From assembly GCA_018401955.1 (NCBI GenBank), contig JAGYJT010000008.1, positions 34,700 through 98,699 on the forward strand: DNA of 64,000 nt. Reading direction: 5' to 3'. Below the pieces are notes generated by a model. The model was not told the origin of the DNA, ran no database searches, and saw only the letters and a list, made by a program, of their open reading frames with translations. Origin of the DNA: Chitinophagales bacterium. GTDB taxonomy: Bacteria; Bacteroidota; Bacteroidia; Chitinophagales; CAIOSU01. The position numbers and the translations under genes are program-made. Shown in pieces: positions 1-7,297 of this stretch (positions within the stretch are counted from its first letter, which is position 1; every line of letters begins with the position of its first letter).

Positions 1-1
1 G

Positions 2-535
2 CAAAATGAATACACTACTCCGTTAAACAGCCGCTTGCCTTATGCAGTGGTTAAAAATATTGGCGAAGCATATTGCAAATCGTATAAGCTAGAGTTTGAT
101 TTGGATTATACCATTTTCAGGTTCTTTAATACCTACGGCCCTAAGCAAAGTACTGATTTTGTGATGTCGCGTTTCATTAACATGGCCGTAAAAGGTAAGG
201 ACATTACCGTATATGGTGATGGCCAGCAAAGCCGTACCTTTTGCTATGTAGATGACAATATTATGGCCACCACCAACACGTTGTTTAAGGATATGTGCCT
301 TAACGATATTGTGAATATTGGTAGTGATGTAGAGATATCGGTGCTTGAACTGGCTAATATGATTATCAAACTTACCGATTCCAAGTCGAAAGTAGTTCAT
401 TTGCCACCTTTGGCTGAAGGAGATATGCTGCGCCGGGTGCCAGATATTACTAAGATGAAAGAATTGATGGACCGTGAAATTACCCCACTCGAAGTAGGCA
501 TCAAAAAGCTTATCGACTCTGGTAAATTTAAATAA
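2..535 (+). CDS. NAD-dependent epimerase/dehydratase, C-terminal part (5' truncated by window edge)
   Basis: The reading frame is open to the left edge, so only the C-terminal half of an extended short-chain dehydrogenase is present. The catalytic YxxxK motif is visible (YAVVK, tyrosine codon at 41-43). It is followed by the family's FRFFNTYGP segment, which shapes the nucleotide-sugar pocket, and by a YGDGxQxRTFCYVDD segment typical of nucleotide-sugar epimerases and decarboxylases such as UDP-glucuronate decarboxylase. The N-terminal Rossmann glycine motif lies outside the window. It ends 2 nt before galE on the same strand, so the two are probably co-transcribed for sugar-nucleotide supply. 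The exact substrate cannot be read from this fragment. Confidence 0.85.
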   Translation, partial: QNEYTTPLNSRLPYAVVKNIGEAYCKSYKLEFDLDYTIFRFFNTYGPKQSTDFVMSRFINMAVKGKDITVYGDGQQSRTFCYVDDNIMATTNTLFKDMCLNDIVNIGSDVEISVLELANMIIKLTDSKSKVVHLPPLAEGDMLRRVPDITKMKELMDREITPLEVGIKKLIDSGKFK

Positions 536-537
536 GC

Positions 538-1572
538 ATGGCTAAAATACTCGTAACCGGCGGATGTGGCTATATTGGCTCACATACTATTGTTGATTTG
601 ATAGCGCATGGTTACGAAGTGATTTGTGCTGACAATCTTTCTTATGGTAGTACTCAACGTTTGGATGGCATTGAGGCCATTACAGGCAAAAAGGTTAAAA
701 ACTACCCCATCAATTTAGCGGATAAGCGCGCTACCGAGGTCATTTTCAATGAACATCCGGATTTGGCAGGCATAATCCACTTTGCGGCTTTTATGAGCGT
801 ACCCGAATCGGTAGAGCAACCGTTGCGCTATTTTGAGAACAACCTCAATTCGCTCATAAACGTGTTGCACTTTGCGCAAGTGCACGGTATACATAACTTT
901 GTTTTTTCTTCTTCATGCTCGGTATATGGGCAGCCCGATGTGTTACCTGTTACTGAGGTAACACCCCGTAAGGAGGCAGAGTCGCCATATGCCCGCACCA
1001 AACAAATTGGCGAAGACATCATTCAAGATTTTGCTAAAGCTTACCCTCAGCATCGAGCAGCCCTGCTTAGGTACTTTAACCCTATTGGGGCGCACCCATC
1101 GGGGCAATTGGGAGAGTATGCCACCTTTAAGCCAAACAACCTGGCCCCATTGATTACCGATACGGCATTGGGTAAACGTAATAGCTTAAAAGTATTTGGT
1201 AACCAATACCCTACACGCGATGGTACTTGCGTGCGCGATTATATACACGTGTGTGACATTGCACATGCGCATACGCTGGCCCTTAAGCATTTGTTGGAGG
1301 CCAAAAATAGCCCGGCAGTTGAGGTGTTTAACCTTGGTAGCGGAACGGGTGCTACGGTGCTAGAAGTGCTTACAGCTTTTGAAACTGCCACTGGCGTAAA
1401 GCTTAACTGGGAGTATGCGCCCCCGCGCCCCGGCGATGTAGTGGCGGTATATGCTGATAGAACAAAAGCTACCCAACAACTAGGCTGGGAACCGAAGTAT
1501 TCATTAAGCGAGATGATGAATACGGCTTGGCAATGGGCCTTGCACTTAAACAATAATTTGGGAGGTAGATAG
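538..1572 (+). CDS. galE: UDP-glucose 4-epimerase
   Basis: This 344-residue protein has the usual GalE length. It is expected to interconvert UDP-glucose and UDP-galactose in the cytoplasm using bound NAD. The N-terminal glycine motif TGGCGYIG (about residues 7-14) binds NAD. The SSSCSVYG segment supplies the catalytic serine, and YARTK supplies the YxxxK tyrosine and lysine. The C-terminal half has the RDYIHVCDIA and PPRPGDV segments characteristic of GalE. The ATG follows the stop of the upstream epimerase by 2 nt, which suggests an operon for nucleotide sugars. The gene is convergent with the serpin gene, with only 7 nt between the stops. The assignment is firm. Confidence 0.95.
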   Translation: MAKILVTGGCGYIGSHTIVDLIAHGYEVICADNLSYGSTQRLDGIEAITGKKVKNYPINLADKRATEVIFNEHPDLAGIIHFAAFMSVPESVEQPLRYFENNLNSLINVLHFAQVHGIHNFVFSSSCSVYGQPDVLPVTEVTPRKEAESPYARTKQIGEDIIQDFAKAYPQHRAALLRYFNPIGAHPSGQLGEYATFKPNNLAPLITDTALGKRNSLKVFGNQYPTRDGTCVRDYIHVCDIAHAHTLALKHLLEAKNSPAVEVFNLGSGTGATVLEVLTAFETATGVKLNWEYAPPRPGDVVAVYADRTKATQQLGWEPKYSLSEMMNTAWQWALHLNNNLGGR

Positions 1573-1579
1573 GCTGCTG

Positions 1580-2776
1580 TTATAAGCTAGGGTTAGTCAC
1601 TTTGCCTATCATCAATATTCTACCGGTTTCTTTTTCACGAACGGCAATTACAAATGGTTTATTTACCGAAAAGGTACTGTTGGCAGCAATACCTGGCTCA
1701 GTGGGTATTACGCCCGCTTCTTTAATGCTAAGAGCCGTTTTGTGCTTAATATCGGCAATGCTTAAGGCTACATCGGTAATGTTGCTAAAGTTAGAAATGC
1801 CCTCTTCAAAAGCCATACCCATACCCATGTTCAACAACACTGGTTTCATAAAGCTGTTGGACTCGATATTGAACTTGGGCAAAAATAGGTTTGGCGATTG
1901 GTCATAGCTTAAACCATTCATCCAAGTATCCCAACGCGAAACGGAAATGTTGTTAATTAAATTGTCAAGGTTACTTAGGTCGGCAGGCATTACTATAGTA
2001 AGACTGAATGCACCGTTTTCGTATGGTAAATCGGCTATCCTTACTTCATTGTCTCCATAGTAACCATATTGCATTCCACGGCCGCTCATCATGGTTACCG
2101 GCACCGTTTGTGCATCGCCTACATAAAATGGCTGCTGTGTGGTAAGCGTGCTATCAAATGCCTGCTTAAACCTACCATTAAACCACAGGCTATTTATTAC
2201 GTATATACCATCACCTACTATCAGTTGATCAATAATACCTTCAATATTGCCTCCGGTGGCATTGTTCACCCAGTCGTTGATTATTTGAGCGGCAGTAGGG
2301 CTCGAGAAATCAATCTGCTCTAATGCAATCTGGTAATAGAGTTGATTGATTTGCTCAAACACCGTTTTTACAGGAGTACCTTCTTTGAGCCAAATAGAGT
2401 TGGCCAACGAAAGCTCAACATTGGGGTCGCTGCCTGTCAACTCTGCCATAAGCAACTTATAGGTCTGGTTGATATCGGTAAGGCTCAACCCCTGCGTTTC
2501 CAATGTTTCCATCATTGCGTCCCTAGTAGGTCCTTCGGCACCGTTTGCCAATACGCTCAATCCAACACTTAGGCTCAGCGGTGACATGACCATATTGGCC
2601 GTATCGGCATCTTGGTTTATTTGCTGCAACAGCTCAATTCCAAAAGCATTGTTGGCTTGTAGCAGCTTTTGGCGAAACACGTCGCTCTCGTCGGATAAGG
2701 TAGGGGGCTTAGTACAAGATGTCCATAAAACGAACATCATTGCCAATCCCGATAGCAGGGTCTTCATTCTATACAT
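1580..2776 (-). CDS. Serpin family lipoprotein
   Basis: This is a full-length serpin fold (398 residues) with an N-terminal hydrophobic segment ending LWTSC, most simply read as a lipoprotein signal peptide, so the protein should sit on the cell envelope. The serpin signature near the C terminus is clear (FSVNKPFVIAV, about 369-379), as are the NSIW and NSLWFNGRF segments of the core. The reactive-centre loop (about 353-372) is unusual: it is short and carries prolines where inhibitory serpins have a run of small residues, so protease inhibition is uncertain. The start may be the ATG at 2767 (MKTLL) rather than 2776. A TAnnTTTG box lies at 2793-2800. Confidence 0.88.
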   Translation of the reverse strand: MYRMKTLLSGLAMMFVLWTSCTKPPTLSDESDVFRQKLLQANNAFGIELLQQINQDADTANMVMSPLSLSVGLSVLANGAEGPTRDAMMETLETQGLSLTDINQTYKLLMAELTGSDPNVELSLANSIWLKEGTPVKTVFEQINQLYYQIALEQIDFSSPTAAQIINDWVNNATGGNIEGIIDQLIVGDGIYVINSLWFNGRFKQAFDSTLTTQQPFYVGDAQTVPVTMMSGRGMQYGYYGDNEVRIADLPYENGAFSLTIVMPADLSNLDNLINNISVSRWDTWMNGLSYDQSPNLFLPKFNIESNSFMKPVLLNMGMGMAFEEGISNFSNITDVALSIADIKHKTALSIKEAGVIPTEPGIAANSTFSVNKPFVIAVREKETGRILMIGKVTNPSL

Positions 2777-2792
2777 TATAGTGCCAGTTGGG

Positions 2793-2800
2793 CAAAATTA
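2793..2800 (-). promoter_or_regulatory. Candidate Bacteroidota -7 promoter box for the serpin gene
   Basis: On the minus strand the sequence reads TAATTTTG, an exact match to the Bacteroidota primary sigma -7 consensus TAnnTTTG. It lies 16 nt before the ATG at 2776. No convincing -33 TTTG was found, so this is a sequence-only call. Confidence 0.35.
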
Positions 2801-2879
2801 AGCATTTGCCTCACTACCTCAAAGATGTAAAGTAAGCCCAAGAGGTTGTATGCGCTTCGGCTTGCTTTTGCAGAATTTT

Positions 2880-3173
2880 CTATTGGCAGGTTCTACCGCT
2901 CAATACGGCACTGTTTACCGCTGCGTCGTAATCTGCTTGCGATTGGAAGTCGCTTTCGCAATAAGTAATGTCGTTGCTGCCCTGTACACTCGAAACGCAG
3001 GTAACACATACGTTGCAAGCAGCGCAAGGGCCACCGCAGTCAATACCGGTTTCGCCTTGGTTCTGGATGCCATCGGTGCAAGTGGCAACCGGGGTGTCAT
3101 CAGTATCCTCATCTTTTGAGCAAGAAAATAAAATTAGGCACGAGGCCAAAGCAAGTAAAAACAAATTTTTCAT
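2880..3173 (-). CDS. Small Cys-rich lipoprotein
   Basis: This 97-residue protein has a lipoprotein signal with lipobox LFSC, followed by an acidic linker (SKDEDTDD) of the type common after surface-lipoprotein cysteines in Bacteroidota. The rest has a CxDGxQNxGETGxDCGGPCxxC motif, a short cysteine repeat seen once or several times in secreted proteins of Bacteroidota and Myxococcota, plus four further cysteines that may form disulfides. No enzyme domain is visible and the function is unknown. It sits between the serpin and DUF4293 genes on the same strand. Confidence 0.72.
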   Translation of the reverse strand: MKNLFLLALASCLILFSCSKDEDTDDTPVATCTDGIQNQGETGIDCGGPCAACNVCVTCVSSVQGSNDITYCESDFQSQADYDAAVNSAVLSGRTCQ

Positions 3174-3209
3174 AATCCCTTTAGGTTTTAGTTGGTTAGT
3201 TGCAAGTGT

Positions 3210-3623
3210 TTATCTAAGTCTATCGGCTTGGCGCACCAGTTTTTCATCGGCAGCAATGCCGCGGTGGCCTAGTATTTGAAGTATTAGTATTATGGTGCCG
3301 ATAACGGCAAATGGATCAACCCCTAAGTCATTGCTGCTTGAGTTGCCTATGGCGATGAAATAATCGGCAGCAATGGTAAATAAGGCCAGTACGGTAAGCA
3401 GTATAGCACCTTTTACGGCCATCATTTGGCGGGGGCGTTTGGCATATAAAAAGATGCTAAACAAGGTAATAAACGCTGAAAGGCCGATGAAAACCTCTTG
3501 AAGGATAAACAATGTATCGTTGGCTGCACTGCCACCGAGGGTAATTAACGGCAACCTAGAAAACAACCCTCCTAAGGCCAAAAGCGCCAGGAACAAATAA
3601 ACAGATTGGATGCGTTGTATCAT
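3210..3623 (-). CDS. DUF4293 family membrane protein
   Basis: From the ATG at 3623 this 137-residue protein begins MIQRIQSVYLF, the hallmark start of the DUF4293 family, which is restricted to Bacteroidota. The same frame is open further upstream to 3713, but that extension has no family match, so the internal start is preferred. Four hydrophobic segments predict a four-helix inner-membrane protein. The C terminus is short and basic (RRQADRLR-like). The molecular function of the family is not known. It is divergent from the thiolase gene. Confidence 0.8.
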   Translation of the reverse strand: MIQRIQSVYLFLALLALGGLFSRLPLITLGGSAANDTLFILQEVFIGLSAFITLFSIFLYAKRPRQMMAVKGAILLTVLALFTIAADYFIAIGNSSSNDLGVDPFAVIGTIILILQILGHRGIAADEKLVRQADRLR

Positions 3624-3695
3624 GTTGGCACTAGGTTTCTTGTTAAACGATGGTGCAAAGTAAATAAACAATAGGCCAAATTGTATTATTCCCGT

Positions 3696-3703
3696 TACTT
3701 TTG
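3696..3703 (+). promoter_or_regulatory. Candidate -7 promoter box for the thiolase gene
   Basis: The sequence TACTTTTG matches TAnnTTTG exactly and lies 24 nt upstream of the ATG at 3728. The expected transcription start would be near 3710. A -33 element at normal spacing is not obvious. Confidence 0.35.
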
Positions 3704-3727
3704 TTGTAATCAAAACACACCCGCTCT

Positions 3728-4927
3728 ATGTCGAAAGCTGCTTATATTGTTGATGCCGTGCGCACCCCCATTGGTAAATATGCCGGAAACCTGAGTAGTG
3801 TGCGCCCCGATGACTTGGCGGCACACGCCATTAAAAGCTTGATAGCCCGCAACCCCAACTTCGACCCTAAATTGTTGGAGGACGTGATATTGGGCGCTGC
3901 AAACCAAGCTGGCGAGGACAACCGAAACGTAGCACGCATGGCCCTGCTTTTAGCAGGCTTGCCTATTGAAGTGGGTGGGGTAACGGTTAACCGCCTGTGC
4001 GCATCGGGGCTGCAAGCGGTAATGGATTCGACCCGGGCGATATTGAACGGTGATGGCGATGCGTACATAGCTGGTGGTGTGGAGAGCATGAGCCGTGCGC
4101 CGTTTGTAATGGCCAAGAGCGATAGTGCCTTTGGCCGCTTGCCCGAAACCTACGATACAACCCTAGGCTGGCGCTTTATCAATAGCGCGCTGTCAGACCT
4201 ATATTACCCATACAGCATGGGCGAAACTGCTGAAAATGTGGCCGACCAATGGAAAATAAGCCGCGAGGCGCAGGATGAATTTGCCCGAAATAGCCAATTG
4301 AAATACCAAGTCGCGCATGAAGCGGGTAGGTTTGCCGAAGAAATTGTGCCTGTAACCATACCACAGCGCAAAGGAGAACCTGTTATAGTAGACAAGGACG
4401 AACACCCTCGCTTAAGCTCTTTGGAGCAACTGGCGAAGCTGAAACCAGCCTTTAAGAAAGATGGTAGCGTTACGGCTGGCAACTCTTCGGGCATAAACGA
4501 TGGTGCTGCGGCTATGTTGGTGGTTAGCGAAGATGCTTTGAAACGCCTAAACTTAACCCCATTGGCCCGAGTGGTTTCAATGGGTGTGGCAGGTGTGCAT
4601 CCTTCGGTAATGGGTGTAGGCCCTATACCGGCCAGCCAAAAGGCCCTGAAACGCGCCGGGCTTAGCGCTAACGACCTGGGCTTGGTAGAATTGAACGAAG
4701 CCTTTGCCTCGCAATCATTGGCATGTATACAAGATTTGGGCCTCAACCCCGAAATAGTAAACGTAAACGGCGGTGCCATTGCCCTCGGCCACCCGCTGGG
4801 TTGCTCTGGTGCCCGCATAACCGCTACCCTAATACACGAAATGCAAAAGCGCCAAGTTCGCTACGGCCTGGCCACCATGTGCATCGGCGTAGGCCAAGGC
4901 GCTGCCGTGGTGTATGAAAGGTGCTAG
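3728..4927 (+). CDS. Thiolase (acetyl-CoA C-acyltransferase, 3-oxoadipyl-CoA thiolase-like)
   Basis: This 399-residue degradative-type thiolase cleaves 3-oxoacyl-CoA with CoA to give acetyl-CoA. The nucleophile is Cys91 in NRLCASG, the base His355 is in GHPLG, and the second cysteine Cys385 is in MCIGVGQG. The segment GEDNRNVARMALLLAGLP is very close to what is typical for PcaF/PaaJ enzymes of the beta-ketoadipate and phenylacetate pathways. No other genes of those pathways are adjacent, so a general role in beta-oxidation is equally possible. It stands alone, divergent from the DUF4293 gene. The enzyme class is firm; the specific substrate is inferred. Confidence 0.93.
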   Translation: MSKAAYIVDAVRTPIGKYAGNLSSVRPDDLAAHAIKSLIARNPNFDPKLLEDVILGAANQAGEDNRNVARMALLLAGLPIEVGGVTVNRLCASGLQAVMDSTRAILNGDGDAYIAGGVESMSRAPFVMAKSDSAFGRLPETYDTTLGWRFINSALSDLYYPYSMGETAENVADQWKISREAQDEFARNSQLKYQVAHEAGRFAEEIVPVTIPQRKGEPVIVDKDEHPRLSSLEQLAKLKPAFKKDGSVTAGNSSGINDGAAAMLVVSEDALKRLNLTPLARVVSMGVAGVHPSVMGVGPIPASQKALKRAGLSANDLGLVELNEAFASQSLACIQDLGLNPEIVNVNGGAIALGHPLGCSGARITATLIHEMQKRQVRYGLATMCIGVGQGAAVVYERC

Positions 4928-4988
4928 GTTTATTGACGATTTTTGATTTACGAGGTACGAATGAGGAAAGACTCAAAATAAGGTAATC

Positions 4989-5007
4989 CCTCTCCCTCTG
5001 GGAGAGG
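4989..5007 (+). terminator. Hairpin downstream of the thiolase gene
   Basis: CCTCTCCC and GGGAGAGG form a perfect 8-bp stem around a TCT loop, 60 nt after the thiolase stop. There is no clean T-run after it, so it is only a possible terminator. The surrounding sequence also looks like a common Bacteroidota intergenic repeat. Confidence 0.4.
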
Positions 5008-5095
5008 TTAGGTGAGGGTTTTGTGTGTGGGCTTGTTTAGGTCAGGACTCTACTTGAATCCCTACTGAACTACGAAATGAACTTCAATTTGCCTT

Positions 5096-5216
5096 TGCGT
5101 TCGTGGCGAAAACCTTTGCGCACGTTGCGTTTAAACCCGTAATGCCTTTTAACCGCCCGCCTGCCGCGGGCAGGCAACGAACGCGACGATAAAAAGCGCA
5201 AAGACCGCAACGCAGT
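5096..5216. repeat. Dispersed intergenic repeat, copy A, with internal GC hairpin
   Basis: The core CTTTGCGCACGTTG at 5114-5127 recurs exactly, on the opposite strand, at 21766-21779 and in variant form at 27392-27405. A degenerate inverted counterpart (GCGCAAAGACCGCAACG) lies at about 5200-5216. Between the arms is a hairpin at 5159-5175, GCCTGCC-GCG-GGCAGGC. Confidence 0.55.
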
Positions 5217-5289
5217 AATAAACCATCATTCATCAAAATATTTCCCTCACCACACACAACCGTTACTGCGCATACCGTATCTTACATGC

Positions 5290-7011
5290 ATGGTAAAGTA
5301 TTTGGGTGTATTTTTACTGCTATTGTTTCCGCTACTGTCGCTTGCCCAAAAAGAAGACAGGGTGTGGGTGTTTGGCCACAATGCAGGTATCGATTTCAAC
5401 GATACGGCAAACCCTGTAAACTTTGTTACGGAATGCAAGAATTACAAGACTTCTTCTTCGATTGCAGATTTATCAGGAAACTTGTTGTTCTATTTGTCAT
5501 GCGATCTTGCTCAAAATAAATGCTCGATAAAAGATAAAAATAATTTAAATATTGATGGATTAGAAAATATAAATGGGATTGGCGGAACAGGAGCTTGTTC
5601 TGCTATTATCTCTTTTTCTGATAGTGTTTTTTATATTTTTTATGTTGGCAGAAGACCATTAACATGTTCATTAAATTTCTGCCCTGGTCTATTTCACAGC
5701 AAGATAAAGTTGGATGCCAATGGAAACTTAGTGGCTCTTTTCTCAGATTCACTTTTAACTAATGAATTTGCCTATGAGAAGTTTGAGGTTGTGAAACATG
5801 CTAACGGAACTGACTGGTGGCTAGTAATGCCAGCGCTAAACACAATTAGTGGTTTCTGTACTAACAGAAAGCATGTCTTTCTTTTGCAAAGCGCTAGCGT
5901 CCAGTTAATTGTATCCCAAGATATAGGGAAAGTAACATGTTCCCCTCAAAAGGACGGGGATATGACTTTTTCACCTGATGGTTCAAAACTAATAGAGTCA
6001 TATTACAGAGATAGTTTGGTACAGTTATACAATTTTGACCGATGTACAGGACTGCTTTCAAATCCTAGGACAGTAGATAATGCTGGAAGTCCTTACTTTT
6101 TGACTTTTTCACCTAACGGTAAACTTGCCTACGTTTCGAAAGGGAAAGGTGGGATATCTACAGATAACAACCTTATTTACCAGTATAGCTTAGATTCTGT
6201 AGATATCCCCTCCACAAGGACAACCATATGGGAAGATACTACAGAGAAGCTAAATGCTGGTTTCTTAAAGCTAGCCCCTGACAACAAAATTTATTTTTCC
6301 TGTGCATATGGTAATTCTGGACTAAGTCCCCAAATATCCCCCTACAGCCAAAACTTGGGGGTAATACATGCCCCTAACGAGATAGGCACAGCCAGCGATT
6401 TCAGGCCATTCTCTTATTATTTGGGCGATAGTGCCTTAGCCACATTCGGCCTCCCTAACATGCCGAACTACAACCTCGGTCCTTTGCCCATATACCAAGC
6501 CAGTGCCGGGGTGGATACTTTTTATTGCCAAGGCGATAGCACCATTAAGGCGCTACCAATCGGAGGGGATAGCCTGCCCCACATTACCTACCTATGGCAA
6601 CCCGCCCCGGGCATCGATAGCCTAAATGTGCGCACCCAGCTTGTAAAACCCAACCAAAGCCGATGGTACTATGTAACCATTACCGATACATCCTACACTG
6701 GTCCATCGTGCAACAGCAGGCTAGATAGTGTATATGTAGAAGTAAAGCTTTGTACGGGCATCACCGAAAAACATGCTATTCAAGCAAAACTATACCCCAA
6801 TCCCACTAATGGGCTGTTTACTATTGAAGTACCAACGTCAGCCACGGGGTATAATTTCCGGCTATTCAATCTATTGGGCCAACAAATGATGGAAGCTAAA
6901 TTGAAACAGGAAAAAACAGAGTTACAACTTAATTATCCAACCGGCATCTACCTCTACCAAATAACCCACAACGGGCAGGTGCAAAATGGGAAGTTGGTGA
7001 TTGGAGATTGA
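5290..7011 (+). CDS. Secreted T9SS cargo protein with propeller-like repeats and C-terminal sorting domain
   Basis: This 573-residue protein has a signal peptide (cleavage after about SLAQ). Its middle has weak repeats of the FSPDGSK / FSPNGK / LAPDNKIYF type seen in PD40/WD40-like propellers, followed by a Cys-containing Ig-like segment (about 400-490). The C terminus is a type A T9SS sorting domain beginning LYPNPTNGLFTIE and ending GKLVIGD, so it should be exported through SprA and anchored on or released from the cell surface. The N-terminal two thirds look AT-richer than the last third. A paralogue with the same architecture starts at 62420. Binding partner and function are unknown. An overlapping ATG at 5286 is in another frame. 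Confidence 0.88.
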   Translation: MVKYLGVFLLLLFPLLSLAQKEDRVWVFGHNAGIDFNDTANPVNFVTECKNYKTSSSIADLSGNLLFYLSCDLAQNKCSIKDKNNLNIDGLENINGIGGTGACSAIISFSDSVFYIFYVGRRPLTCSLNFCPGLFHSKIKLDANGNLVALFSDSLLTNEFAYEKFEVVKHANGTDWWLVMPALNTISGFCTNRKHVFLLQSASVQLIVSQDIGKVTCSPQKDGDMTFSPDGSKLIESYYRDSLVQLYNFDRCTGLLSNPRTVDNAGSPYFLTFSPNGKLAYVSKGKGGISTDNNLIYQYSLDSVDIPSTRTTIWEDTTEKLNAGFLKLAPDNKIYFSCAYGNSGLSPQISPYSQNLGVIHAPNEIGTASDFRPFSYYLGDSALATFGLPNMPNYNLGPLPIYQASAGVDTFYCQGDSTIKALPIGGDSLPHITYLWQPAPGIDSLNVRTQLVKPNQSRWYYVTITDTSYTGPSCNSRLDSVYVEVKLCTGITEKHAIQAKLYPNPTNGLFTIEVPTSATGYNFRLFNLLGQQMMEAKLKQEKTELQLNYPTGIYLYQITHNGQVQNGKLVIGD

Positions 7012-7297
7012 CGATTTACGAAGTACGATTTGCGATTGAAGAGTGGCGTGTCATCCTGAGCCTGTCGAAGGGTGCGCGGGATTGCTAACCCGCCGAAGCT
7101 TTTCGCGAAGGTGGGAACCTTGGAGCGAGCGCTAAATTTAAAATTACCGGGACTATTTCTTCGTGGTAAGAACCCACCGTGTTTTGGAATTTATCGCACG
7201 ACGGAGCAACCCCCTTCTAGCCTCCCCCTGAAAAATGGGGAGGAACTTCCATGTTTTACTTGCATCAAGCAAGTCTTGATACTTGATACTCGAAAAA
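7012..7297. other. Intergenic region of common Bacteroidota repeat fragments
   Basis: I see no credible gene here. The 112-residue open frame that crosses it has no recognisable features and overlaps the ABC-F gene antisense. It contains a TCATCCTGAGCCTGTCGAAG motif widespread between bacterial genes, and a 7-bp hairpin, CCTCCCC / GGGGAGG, at 7221-7243 that may terminate either converging gene. Confidence 0.45.

Larger units (their letters stand above)
4928..5289. other. Intergenic region with two hairpins and a dispersed palindromic repeat
   Basis: I see no gene in this stretch of about 360 bases. It holds a GC-rich hairpin at 4989-5007, a repeat at about 5096-5216 that shares a core with two other intergenic regions, and a 7-bp-stem hairpin at 5159-5175. 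Confidence 0.6.

Noticed and set aside
3624..3713. Upstream extension of the DUF4293 protein
   Set aside because: The family starts at MIQRIQ; the additional 30 residues are not family-like and cover the promoter region of the thiolase gene.
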